From positions 8,951,040 to 9,015,039 of the forward strand of contig JAZBQD010000034.1 in the NCBI GenBank assembly GCA_036583965.1: a stretch of DNA of 64,000 bases. Reading direction: 5' to 3'. Below, one piece after another: positions 11,170 through 22,600 of the stretch (within the stretch, counting starts at the first letter, position 1; every line of letters begins with the position of its first letter). The DNA is from Prunella strophiata. Its lineage: Eukaryota; Chordata; Aves; Passeriformes; Prunellidae. Under the pieces are notes generated by a model. The model was not told where the DNA came from and did not search any database. It was given only the letters and a program-made list of their open reading frames with translations. The position numbers and the translations under genes were made by a program.

Positions 11170-13344
11170 CTTTGCATTTGCCTGCAGGAAATCAGGTTTT
11201 GGTTAGAGCTGGAGCCAGAATTCCAGGGATGTCACAAACTCTGGTCTCTATTTATTTTGGTTTTCTCTGGGGAAAAAAAGCCTCTTCTGGTGTCTGTCTC
11301 TACCCCATGACGAGGTGAGCAACCAGCCAAGACTCTTCAGGAGGCAAACTGAGCTCTCAGCAAGTTTTGCATCCTGGAGTAAGAGGATGGACAGCCCTGT
11401 CCATTTTGCCCGTTCCAGTCCCTTCCCCTAACTTCATTGTTAGTTATCCCCAGGCCTTCTGTGTGTCTGCCAAATATCAGCAAACCAAAATGAGGACAAA
11501 TCAGTGGAGTCAAGGAAATATATGGCATTCTAGATTCCTCTACTCTCTGCCTCCTGTGAGGCTGCTGATGCTGGAGCTCACTGGTCTGTGGTGCTGGGAC
11601 TTCTCCACCCATTTTCCAGTAGCTCTGGGATGAACATTTTTGTTTACTCCATGCTGCCACTGTGGTAGGTGAAACCAGGGTCCCCAACACTGCCTTTACA
11701 GGAGTCATCTAAGAAGGAACAGCAAAGGCAGAAATGTTTCCTCTTCTGAGACAACGTTGTACTCTCACTCCAAGCCATCATTCCAAGCACGGAGCCAGTT
11801 GCTTAATTTTGTCCACAGATTTGTTCTGCTGTAGAGCAGCAACTTTCACTGCCTGCTTTGGTTCAGTGCATTCAAAGCATATCCTTCCAAGAGAACTCTT
11901 AAGTGGATCCTGTGTATTTATTTCAGATCCAATAAAGTTAACCAAAGCAACTATCTCCATTGCATTGTGATATATAAGGTAATAAACAGCTGAAACAATT
12001 GATTAAATGCCATAGCAAAGCCATTTACAGGACGCGCATTGCAAAGCAGCAGAGACACATCCTATTACTAAACATGCTCCACAAGTGGCTTCTCTGCAAA
12101 GCTTTTCCAAACACAAGAGGACAGATAGGTGAAAGAAATGCCCCTCTGTGCTTGGAGGGAAGGCTTTGGAAGCTGGGTCTGCTGAAAAGCAACCAGAGAG
12201 GCACCACAGGGCTTTTGTAAGAGAGAAAGACAAAGGAGCTTCCTCCTGGGAGGCTTTTGAGCTTTGTAAACTGCTTCTGAATCTCAGCACAGTGGGAGCT
12301 TGGCTTAAATGTCCCAAAAAAGGCTTCAGGACAGGGGAAGGAGCATAGATCTGCCAGCTGGATTGGGGCTCTGAATATTCTTCTCTTTGAGATCAAATCC
12401 ACAAGAATCTGAAAAAGAATGTTGGTTCTCTGGTTTTGTTCTTAACCTTTTATCCCTGCTACGTCATTGAAACTTCATGAAGAGTTCAGAGGACAAAGCC
12501 CTGCAGGGAAGGGTGGCTTCAGCCAATACAGAGCTCCAAGTACATGGAGATAAGACCTTAAACTAACCACTAAAATAAAGTGAATTTGTCTTCTCCATCT
12601 TCAAAGAATTTGTGCAGCTCCCCTGCCCTAACTTTCCCTACCTTCTTCCCTTATTAACCTAGCCCAGGCACGCTTTGACGAGCACAACTTGGATTTCAAA
12701 TCTGTAGAAAAATTAAGATTTCTAGGGGCCTTGGCAGCAAGAACACCTGGCTGTGACCACCTCTCCTTCCTAAGCACGTGCCCCATGCTGGCAGCACATG
12801 AAGAGAGGACCTCAATCCCCTCAGACTCATTAATCTTCACCTTCTCACTCTGCCTGAGCTCTGACAATGTGTTCTCCTTCCCTGCTTTAGCAGTTCAACG
12901 TTGCATAACAATTCTCTTTGCCCTTCTCTGTGGATACAAGGAAGTGTTCCAGCTTCAAGGGAACAGGGACCCTATTGACTGCAAAGACAGGCACAAAAGA
13001 CAAAGATATTGAGTTGTTTTAATTAGCAATGGAGTGGGTGAACCTGTGGGTGGAGAAGAGATTGAGTATAAATGATGGAGAAAGCTGAAAACAAACTAGT
13101 TTTGACTGTTTCTCAGAATTTTCTGATCTGAAAGGTCAAAGGCTGAAGAAAGAGCTTTTTTGGCGTGTTAAAAATACCAAGATTATTTTCCTCTGCCAAT
13201 AGCTTCTTCTATTTATTAAAATTATTTTTCAACTGCTGAGAGGCCTGCCCAAATCCAACATGCATTCTTTAGCTGCAATATTATTAGCCTGGCAGACAAA
13301 ACAGAGTCAAAACGACTCATTGTAACTTAGGGGAAACAAGTTCA

Positions 13345-13365
13345 GTAATAATAATAATAATAATA
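13345..13365. repeat. (AAT)n microsatellite
   Basis: About seven perfect TAA/AAT units, followed by degenerate ATT/GGTATT repeats to about 13390. Confidence 0.92.
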
Positions 13366-13633
13366 GGTATTATTGTTATTGGTATTGGTATTTAATTTAC
13401 AATATTTTATTTTGGAGAGAAGGAAGGATCAAAATAATAAACTAAAAAAGAATCTTCAGCTTTTGGTATTTCATCCTTTCAGCCCTTCTTACTTAAATGA
13501 ACAAAAAAGGAGGGATGGAGACATAAGGTGGAAAACAGGGAGAATCCTCACACCTCCAGATGTAGACTAGAAACCCTAATAAAAGTGTTAGGCAAATGAA
13601 AGCATATTCCTTATTTTAAAACTGTGAAATATT

Positions 13634-13652
13634 AAAAAAAAAAAAAAAAAAA
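13634..13652. repeat. Poly(A) tract, 19 A
   Basis: Uninterrupted run inside AT-rich sequence. No retrocopy body was recognised upstream. Confidence 0.92.
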
Positions 13653-16029
13653 TTAAAAATCCTAGGCTGCTCTTTTTGGCGAGCGGGTGGAATTTTGCTC
13701 TTTTCAGGTTCAGCCTTGGCAAAATATTTAATTGGGAGGAAAAAAAAAGTGAAATGCATCTGGTTCCTAAATGCTCTTCATTGAGCTACTAGGCAATCCC
13801 TTGGTAGCCCAGGTCAAAAGGATCTACTGCATTAATTTATAGGCATCCATCCCAGAATTTCTCCAATAGTGAACACACTCTGAAAGGCTCAAAATATAGT
13901 TTCACATCATTTTGGTTTAGGAGCAATTAAAGCCCTAATTCTGCATGCTGCCAGCTGATTTCCTATGCAAGCACCCCTTTGGGAAATCAGTGTCTGGCTT
14001 GTGGGTTACTTTGTTCATCCTTAGGTGCTTGAATCATATCTTGAGCAAAATTCTCATATGGCATAAATTTGTACTAGAACATCCCAGCCTAGCTTGATCT
14101 ATTACAAGTAGAAGTTATTGACTTCAAGGCCACATATCACTTTGGGAAGTGGCAGGGAATTTCTTGCTGGTGAATGAAGCAGGATGTCCCCATGGCTGCA
14201 TTGGCCTGATATGTTTCCTTAGTCAAAAGAGATGGAAACAGTTGAAATTTTTGTTGAGGTGAAAGTTCCTTTCTTATTTTTCTTGGAGTAGCTTTCTTAT
14301 GCTCAAATAAAAAAAAAAAATGGTAGAAATCAATGAAGGTTTGGCTCAAAATCATTTCCCCGTTTTGAAATTCCTCTCCTCAAAGAGAGAGTGTTTCTTT
14401 TATTTTTTTCAGTGAAGATTTTCCTTGTGAATTCACAACTGTTACCTTGGCTAACTTTTTTGCTTCCTCCACTCTCTTGATCTTGTGGGTTGCAAAAGAT
14501 AGAAAATATTCAGCAGTGCTCTCCATAAGCCACTGAAGCTCAGAGGATCAGTCAACTCACTGTAAAAGATGCAAAGAGTAGACATATGACTCCCCCTTGT
14601 GAGTTATGGGCTGGAAAAAAACACTGCTTAATAGGCTGGTGTTTGTGTTCATCAGCTCCTTCCCTTCAGGGAGAGCACTAAAGGATGCAAGCAATGTTTG
14701 CATTTTGTGATCTGATCAGCTTCCTTCCCATTACCAGATAAAAGGCCTGCTCAGTGATGTATTTATCAAGTTATTTTGAAGTAAAAAAGAGCAGAATGAA
14801 TCATCTCATGAACTTAAAGTCCAAAAGGAGGAGAAATGTCACTTTCTGCATTAGGACAAATGGACAAAGAAGAGAAAATGAGGTTAGCCCTGGGGGATGC
14901 TCCCTCCTGCCAGGCTGGCTCTGCTGGCAGGCAGTTGTGGCAAAGCACAGTGTCATCCAGGGAACACCATGTGCCAGTCACATTTTGTCACTGGCAGGTT
15001 CAATGCCAATGTCCCTCCAGTGGATTAATGCTCCTGAGTGCCACTTTAGTCCAGGAGTATGTGCTTAGACATCCCTGTGATATTCCATGGTCCAAGGTCA
15101 CCTCACCATGGTGTTGAAATACTCAATTGTGTTAAATTGTCTTGGCATCTTGAATCCAATGAATCCTAAATTCCCCTTTGCACAATAACTTAACTTCACC
15201 AGGGACTGAGTCCTGTGTTCCTGCCTGCATCTGCTTTCCTATTTCTCCATCCTGGAACAGGTCTTGGGCACTTCCCAGGGCCTGGACAGCACCAGATCAG
15301 AGGAAACAGGCAAATTTAACCTGAATTTCCTGCTTTCAGAGTGAATACTCTGACTTGTAGGCTACAGTTTTAGCAGCACAGTCACATCTCCCACGCTGTG
15401 AGGAGCAGGTCACAACCCAGGGCACTTCAGCTGCTGAGAATGTCAGGATTCAATGTGTCTCCTCTCAGCCACCTCCACACAAGGCTCCACTCAACTGTGC
15501 CAGCTCTGTAAGGTTCTTACTCTCTCCAGACCCTTTATTAAGAGTATGGGCTTGCCCTGGGTGTGAGACATTTTCTGTGGAGGCACCAAAATCCCTCTAG
15601 ACCTCGGGGCCCTGGTGCTGGCTGCCCAGGTGGGCTGTGGGAGGATGTCCCTGGCCAGAGACATGATGCACATGGGTAATCTGTGAGAGCATTTGGAAGT
15701 GTTGTGTCAGGTGCAGCCCAGTGGAGAATTGAACAAGCAGGATTTGGATGAACATAATGAGTTGCTTGACAGGTAATTTTTGTTCTCTGTTGTGCTATTT
15801 CTGCAGTGGCAACTGTCACTGTGAAAACCACCAAGTTTGTTACCATGACATTTGTAATAATTACATCCCACTCTCTGCAGTGAAATGGGGCAGAAATGTC
15901 GATTGAAATCCCCAGTTTTCATGGGGCTTGGGCTAGTGACAACTCATTTTTAATTTTCAGAGCCTTAGGAGGGAAAACCATATAAATACCTCAGGTCCCC
16001 TTTGTTTCAGCCTCAACTGAGATACAGGG
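13653..16029. other. Non-coding, no recognisable feature
   Basis: Unique-looking sequence with a short A-run near 14308 and a T-rich run near 14398-14411 ending in TTTTTTCAG (acceptor-like, but no exon follows). Frames up to 104 codons show no known domain. Confidence 0.5.

Positions 16030-16066
<37 letters not shown>
16030..16066. repeat. Poly(A) tract, 37 uninterrupted A
   Basis: The longest pure homopolymer in the window. A pure run of this length suggests a young tail or a recently expanded mononucleotide repeat. I see no AATAAA signal just upstream and no matching direct repeat on the two sides, so a retroposed copy is not supported. Confidence 0.95.
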
Positions 16067-16068
<2 letters not shown>

Positions 16069-18844
16069 CCTGGCACAGACAGAGCAAAGAAAGATTAGGC
16101 CTAATTTAACTATGTAGGGAACAACTCATTTGCTGACAGCTGCTACATTAGAGCTCACCAGCAGGCAAATGTATAGCCCCACTGCCTTCCCAGCTCCACA
16201 TGGAGCGAGCTTCCACGAGGAGGAAGGAGGAAGAACAAAGGTGCCATGCCAAGCGTTCATTAGCCATCATTAAAATGTGAGATTTCCTCTGCACAGCTGC
16301 AGGATTCCTGCTTCCCTCCCTCCCCGAGGTCACATTAGCATCTGCAATAACATAATTGCTCTGCAGCCGTTCCTGGGCTGTGGGCAGGAGATTCTGAGGG
16401 AATTGCAAATACAGTGCAAATATGCCCTTAATAAAATGAGTTCAGATAATGGGATCTGAGGTCTGCTTTCTCTATGCCTCTTCATTTCTAGTGCAGTTCT
16501 CTTAATTTCTGAGATTGCCCATTTGCCTCTCTGTCCTAACAGCCTTAAGTAGAAGCTAATTGTGTGGATGAGAAAAGGCAGATTTGTACCTAAATACTAA
16601 AGAGACATAGGTTTATACTATGCCTTTAATTATAGAAGTCATTAACAGTGCACAAATATAGCCCAGAAAAGACCTTGGCCCCATTGGTCCCTTTAATACC
16701 ATTAGTCTATACCCCCAAACCATTCACAGCACTCTCCAAATTTGGTACAAACTTGCTAATAGTAGAATGTTAAAGAATTATTCTGCTTTTATAGATATAC
16801 AGACAACTCAAGAGCCCTAGAATTTAAAATACTGCCTTGTTATGTTAGTCCATGGTCCTGCAGGTAAACCAAATTTTCCCTACACTTTGCTATTTTCTAT
16901 TCTGCTGTCCTGGGCTGGCTTCCTCTCCATGTTGCAAATTCCTGCTGGTACACAGGTACCTCCTTGGCCAACAGGCAGTGGTCACTCCTGATTTTCAGTG
17001 CCACTTCAATGGCACAGCAGTGCTGGGCTGATGGCAGGAGGGAATATTGCCATTGCAGCAGACATGGAGTGACAAATTCTGCTGATTATCCCATGGATTT
17101 AGAGGTGATTGTGTGCCTGACATGCAGCACACAAAAAACCCCCAGAACAGCAGCAAGGCCATGTTCCCAGTGGGTGGGATTGATGCACTGGGCAGCACAG
17201 GGTGAGGGCTGGAGGGAGGGGAATAATCTGAGGGCCAACCAGCATGGGACTGGTGTAGAGCAAGTGTAAATCTCAGAAACCCCATGCAGGCCAGTGTGGC
17301 AGGGTTGTGTAAGTGAATACTCTACTACACTTGCAACCCAAAGTGACAAGGAATCTTATATAACTTCCTCACTGCCATGCTATACTTAGATTTTGAATAT
17401 GGTTAACAGCTTCTCTTAATACCAGATGTCCTACTATTGTCAGCCTCCATTAAAATTGTGGTGATATTTCCTGTTGATTATCAGCAGCAAAACTGCTGAG
17501 ATAAGGAATCTTCCTTGCTGGAGGACAGGTGGAAAGGAAATCCTACCAATCTGCCACTGGGGAAAAAAATACAGAACTTTTCTCTTTATTTTTTTTCATT
17601 ATATATCTTTTTAACATAGCCTGGAGAGCAAATCAAATTTTTCCTTAACTCACAAGGAGAAAGTGTCCTAAGACAGCAGCCTACATGAGGGGAAAAAAAA
17701 AAAAAATGTTGTTGACACTGATAGGGAAAAACACTGAAGAGGTAAAATGCCTGAAAATACCACATGGCACTTCATCAGTCAGGACTGTCTTATGTTGTTA
17801 TAAACAGATGTAACTGAATGATACTTTTTTTTTTAGAGCTGAAAAAAACTTGGGTATTGCTGCCAGTGAATACCTATATAAATGATATACTCCAAAATTA
17901 CTTCCAGGCTTGTTCTAGAAGAGAGAAAGTTGTCTGTCCCCATGTGCCACTTGACAAATGTCTCTCCTGTAAACAAACTCTTGAAGTCAGTTATGTTTGG
18001 AGGTATTTCCTTTGAAGAGAACTGGCTGATTGAGTCAGCAGGGCAGAGGAGATGAGAAGAGGGCAGAGGGGGCTGGCCAGGGCCAGAGCATCTCCCTGCT
18101 GGTGCTCTCAGAGGAGGGATGCCCTGGCTTTGGATGGGGCTGTCTGGGAAGCTTCAAAGGCAGCCAGGGAGAAGAACTGCCTCTCTTTTACTCAAAGACA
18201 AGCTGTTGATTTTCAGAGGAACTCCCAAAAGGGCATACACACACTTAGCCCTTTGAAAAAATCAGGTCAAATTGTCTCCTTATTTATTACAAGTTAAAAT
18301 AAAATACAACCCTTCTTGGTTTCAAAAAGCTTTGGGTCACTACAGCTAATTTGGCCTAGAAACCTAGAGATGAAAGGCTTTGCATGCCATTACCACTCCA
18401 TTAGGGACTCCCAGGAGCTTCTCCATCCCCACCCTCCACTCTCTTGCTTTAATGGTGGAGTTTTCCTAAATCCTGACTCAAAGCAACCACTCCACCCAGA
18501 AAATGGGGTGGGAGTCAGCTGTGGTGAGCAGGGGCATGTACAGCTTGGGCATGGAACAGACAAAACCAGGAAGTTTTGCACACTATGGGACCTTTCTCAA
18601 AGACAAATTCTGGGTTTGGGTTTAAATTTGATGCCTGCCTCTTGATGAATTTAACAGCAGTGGAACAGAAAGATCTTGTGTACAAAAACCCAACAGGCAG
18701 GAATCCTGCTTAATTACATTTTCTACAGGCCAGTAAATGCCTATGAAAAACAGATGTGTAAAGAATTACTTCTTTATAACAACTTCAGTAAATTATTATA
18801 AACTGTACTTATAGCTGTAGATGAGAAAAAACAGTGCTCTGTAA
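16067..18844. other. Non-coding, no recognisable feature
   Basis: Unique-looking sequence with short A-runs near 17693-17706 and a T-run near 17825-17834. Open frames up to 109 codons are unremarkable. Confidence 0.5.
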
Positions 18845-18900
18845 TTCACAGAATCACAGAATAATTGGCCCTGGACAGTGCCCAGATCATCCAAAATCCC
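18845..18900 (-). mobile_element. CR1 LINE 3' tail fragment
   Basis: CACAGAATCACAGAAT at 18847-18862 is the reverse complement of the 8-bp microsatellite-like repeat (ATTCTGTG type) that ends CR1 elements. It is followed by sequence ending in AGATCATCCAAAATCCC, which matches the reverse complement of the CR1 3' untranslated region, where consensus copies have an 'agatcatccagtccaac'-like text. Only about 55 bp is recognisable, consistent with the usual severe 5' truncation of CR1 copies. Confidence 0.65.
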
Positions 18901-19471
18901 TTTTCTTGTATTTTTGTTTGCAAATTGCATTTTAGAGTAGTGGGAAGACACTCCACCAGGCACAGAAAAATAATTACAATCTCTCTCAGGCAGTTAAAAG
19001 AACACGGTGCTGAGTCTTCTAACAGCCCCTGAGGGACTCGCCCACAGACACACAGGCTGTCATGTCCCATTGCACAGGCACTGTGTTTGGGGGGATTCTC
19101 CCAGGGAGGTGCTGCTGCTGTCAGGGCTGGAGCAGAGATGCAAATCAGCACTGCCAGGACCTTTCTGTAGGAACTGTCACTCTTAAAACGGGGGGTGTGA
19201 CAGTAGCTTGTTTCCAAAATTATTATCGTTTACTGCAGATTGGAGTCCTGATACATCCCCCTGCCTCCCAGTTCCAGGAATAAAAGCCTTCATCATGTCT
19301 TTCTGCTCCACTTCTGCTTGGAGACTGTGCAGGTGGCAAAGAAAGTGTGCGTGACTGCCTGTGAGTCTCCTCCACTTCAGAAGTGATGACTCTTTAGAAA
19401 CAAGAATCAAATCAGACAGCAGCCTGTTCAAAGCCAGGATTGAAGAGGTCTCACCTCTGAAGTCACATAAA
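18901..19471. other. Non-coding, no recognisable feature
   Basis: No further CR1 similarity beyond the tail. A 179-codon minus-strand frame (19183-19722) crosses this stretch and the repeat that follows; it is not recognised. Confidence 0.45.
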
Positions 19472-19569
19472 GTCCCCTCCACTCGAGTGCCTGGGGCACT
19501 GGGGATATTTGGGTTTCTGATCAGTTCTTCTGAACACTGGACACGTTGTTGAGTGTGGATTATTCCCCT
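19472..19569. repeat. Unidentified interspersed repeat, copy A (98 bp)
   Basis: The sequence from about 19485 to 19569 recurs at 27211-27309 without a single base change, except that this copy lacks 15 bp present in the other. Four mismatches are confined to the first 14 bases. Flanking sequence shows no similarity, so this is a discrete mobile or duplicated unit rather than part of a larger duplication. The missing 15 bp lie between two CTG triplets in the longer copy, which points to a microhomology deletion. The minus-strand frame is open in both copies and the difference is in frame (5 codons). I do not recognise the family; an LTR fragment or a retroposed exon are both possible. Confidence 0.8.
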
Positions 19570-19572
19570 TTC

Positions 19573-19610
19573 TGAATATAAAATACATTTTTTGTTGCAT
19601 TTTATATTCA
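19573..19610. other. Perfect 12-bp inverted repeat with 14-nt loop
   Basis: TGAATATAAAAT (19573-19584) and its reverse complement ATTTTATATTCA (19599-19610) flank a T-rich loop. It starts four bases after the end of repeat copy A and is not present beside copy B. Confidence 0.85.
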
Positions 19611-22600
19611 AAAAAGGAGAAAAGAGACCCCGTGTCTTCCTCTGCCCCTGCTGCAAATCCAGCATGCAGCATTCAGGTGGTTCCCACAAGCACTGTGGAC
19701 TAGTTCTGTGCTCTGTTAACAAAGGAGATCACAAAACAAGCAATACCAGTAGGCTGCCATCCTCCCTGTGCCAGCACTGGGGGATGGCACAGCTTTGCAG
19801 CTATCTGAAGGTTTTACTGGCAGCAAAAACTGCAGCCTTTGCACTGCAGGGGCTGGGGGGCAGATTCCTTCGTGTCTGATCCCCATGCCCAGCCCACAGT
19901 GCAACTGCAGCAGGAAAATCACTGTTCAGCCCCTCTGCATCTGGAGTCTGGGCCCTTTTCCCTGTCCCAGCCATGGTGGTTCACAGTGGAGCACCTTGCA
20001 GGTATCAGCCCCTTCTGCAGCAGGCATTCAGCACCAGCCATGGCCATGAAAGATGCAGGATCCATCCTCATTCCTTGTCTGGCTGCTCTGGACCAGGGTG
20101 TTTCACACCACTGATGGCTCCAGCTGCACAGACTCACTCATGGAAAAGCCTGTGCTGGTGCTCCATGCCCAAGGGTAAAACCTGCAGGGACCATGTCCAG
20201 TTGTGGCTCAGGGACAAACAATTCCATGGCCATGGCCACCCCATGGCACCCCTGTGGCTGAGCTGTGACAGAGTGGGCACAGTGAGAAACACCAAAACAA
20301 ACAACCTGAGCTCACCACCCACTGCCTCACTGCAGGTTTGTGACAGACTGAGTGTAACCTGGAGTGAAAACATGAAAAAGTCATGCTGGGAAGGTGGGAG
20401 GGCAGGCATTTGACTTAATTCGAGGCTGGAGGAGGAAGGGTGTTTATTAAGTGCTTTTTAAATCATTTGCACTTTGTTTTTTCTCAATAAACAAATCACT
20501 GATTAGGTGTTTGTCTTGATTGGGTTAATAATTTATGTAAAAAGTCCCCAAATTCTGGTTCTTTTGCCCATGACACCCTGGGGAAAGGGAATGATCTGTT
20601 AAGTCTTCATCAACTTCAAAGAACATGACTGGCTGGGACACACTCTTCAGCAGATTTAGGTGCCAGACTCTACCAATTCTGTTAATAGATTTTTTTACCC
20701 CTGAGGTTCACATTTCCTTATGTTCCTGTTTTGTCTTGTTGTTTGTTTGGGATTTTTTTTCAGAATAATGGCAAGGAGACAACTCCTCCACCTTATCTTC
20801 TCCTTGGTACCTGTCAAGTCCTCGGTTTTGAAACTGGAAGTAAATGAGGACTTTTTTAACAATGTACTTTTTCTCTTTTCTCATTCTCAGACTGAGTTTT
20901 ATACCAATTTAACAGATGCTTTTCTACAAACATCAAATTAATTCAAAAGCCTGCAATTCAAATTCTCAAAACTTGTCCAAGTTGTAAACAGCTTAAAACA
21001 GATCTCACAATAGAAGTTCTGAGCTGCTCTAAGCTGGGATGCTGGCCCACATACAATTACTAAATTAAAATTCAGGTTCCTCTGTATACATTAAAGCTTC
21101 CCTGAATCCTAAAGCTTAAATAGTTCAGCTTTGGAGATGTTTACAAATATTGAAAGTTTTCTGAAGCCTTTGGCTCTGGATGCCATTTTTCACTAGTAAC
21201 AAAAACAAGACCGGTGTCTAAAATTTTTCAGAATTTAGTTGTCAACACCATCATTCAACGTTAATTCATTTTCAAATGTAATTCAGAGGCTTTTTCACAG
21301 GCAGGACTAGACCAGCAGTTCAGTTCAGGGTGCATGTGCATGAGATGTCTGGGGAAACAGCTGCTGAAAGAAGATATTTGCCATTAAACCTGGGGTTCAG
21401 CAGGAGTTATTCTGCAGCTAATAGAGAGCAGACCTCCAGTACTGCACTCTGTCTGCACTGCCATTACCTGCCTCTATTTATCATAGCTCCACAGGCTGAA
21501 AATTCCTGAATCTGCAGAGCTGCTACAGCCTTGGGGACAAATGGATTCAGGTAGGGGTTGGAAGCTCATTTGGCCATGGAAAACCAATTAGCAGCAGGGC
21601 TTTGCTGGTATTGTTCTCTGTGGTCAGCAGAAGACCTTTCCCACAATGAGCTTTGCAGCACACAGCTCCTTCAGGGAACAGCAGGAAGGAAATTTCCTCA
21701 TCTGCCAGAAGGATCCTGCTTGCAGTGGGTTGGGGAAGCTTGCACTTAGAGCAGGTGGGCTAATTAGGAGTAATGAGATGTGAATGTGGCCCGAGGCTGC
21801 AGTGCAGCCCATGGAGATATTCTCTGTTATTCTGTGTTAAATCCTTCCAGGAACCTGGAGCTTTCTCTGGGCTGCAAGGCCCAGCTGATGATCTTTGTGC
21901 AAAGATCTGTTAAAGCATCAGAGCTGTTTCTATTTCCCCAGATTTCCTGTGATGTAACCCTGGGCTGGCTGCTTCCTCCTGCTGTGTCCTTCACATCCCA
22001 CTTCTCCTGCCTTTTCTACCTGACCACTCAGAGCAACTTTGGTGTCCACATTATGGAAAATGGAGAACACTTGTCAAAAGGGAAAAGCTTGGTGCATCCA
22101 CATCTCTGCTTATGCAGAGCCTGACAAATTACTTCTGCAGGGAGATAAAATCTATGCACAGTTCCTGCCATCCCTCTCTGAAAAGCCCTTCACAGTTGTG
22201 AGCACCAAAAGAAATAATTAAAAGGATCTTTTGCAGCTGTGGAGAACATTGGTCCTATTTTATTTCCTCCCCACTCATCCATCCAGAGTGCTGATGTCCA
22301 TGTGGCTGAAGAACCCACTCTACCAGAGCCTCCTTACCTAAAAAGTCTAGGTCTGGAGAGAACCCTGAAGTATCTCCAGAAAAGTATAACCCTTGATGAC
22401 AACAAACTGATTCCTAGAACATTGACATCTGGAGCATAGATACATTTTTCTGCACTTCTTTCAGAGTAAAGTCACTTAAATTTGGGGAAGTGTTTCGTAA
22501 AGGAGAAAATTAACACATGGTATCAGATAGCCATCACAGCATCTCCCATGTTTTTTAAGGTCACTTAGAAGCTTATTAAAAGTGATAAAAAATAAAAAAC

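Larger units (their letters stand above)
7405..13344. other. Non-coding, unique-looking DNA
   Basis: Nearly 6 kb without a recognisable gene or repeat family. It is somewhat more GC-rich from about 10240 to 12400, where open frames become longer (142 codons at 10890-11318 plus; 123-125 codons on the minus strand at 11337-11708 and 12025-12402). They overlap one another on both strands and show no domain I recognise. Two small local duplications are listed separately. Confidence 0.5.

Noticed and set aside
19183..19722. 179-codon minus-strand frame as a gene
   Set aside because: It runs across the mobile repeat copy and unrelated flanks, and the corresponding frame at the second copy has different flanking residues, so no single protein is conserved.
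20752..20941. Exon after TTTTTTTTCAG at 20762
   Set aside because: The acceptor-like run is fair, but the following frame is not recognised and has no supported donor.
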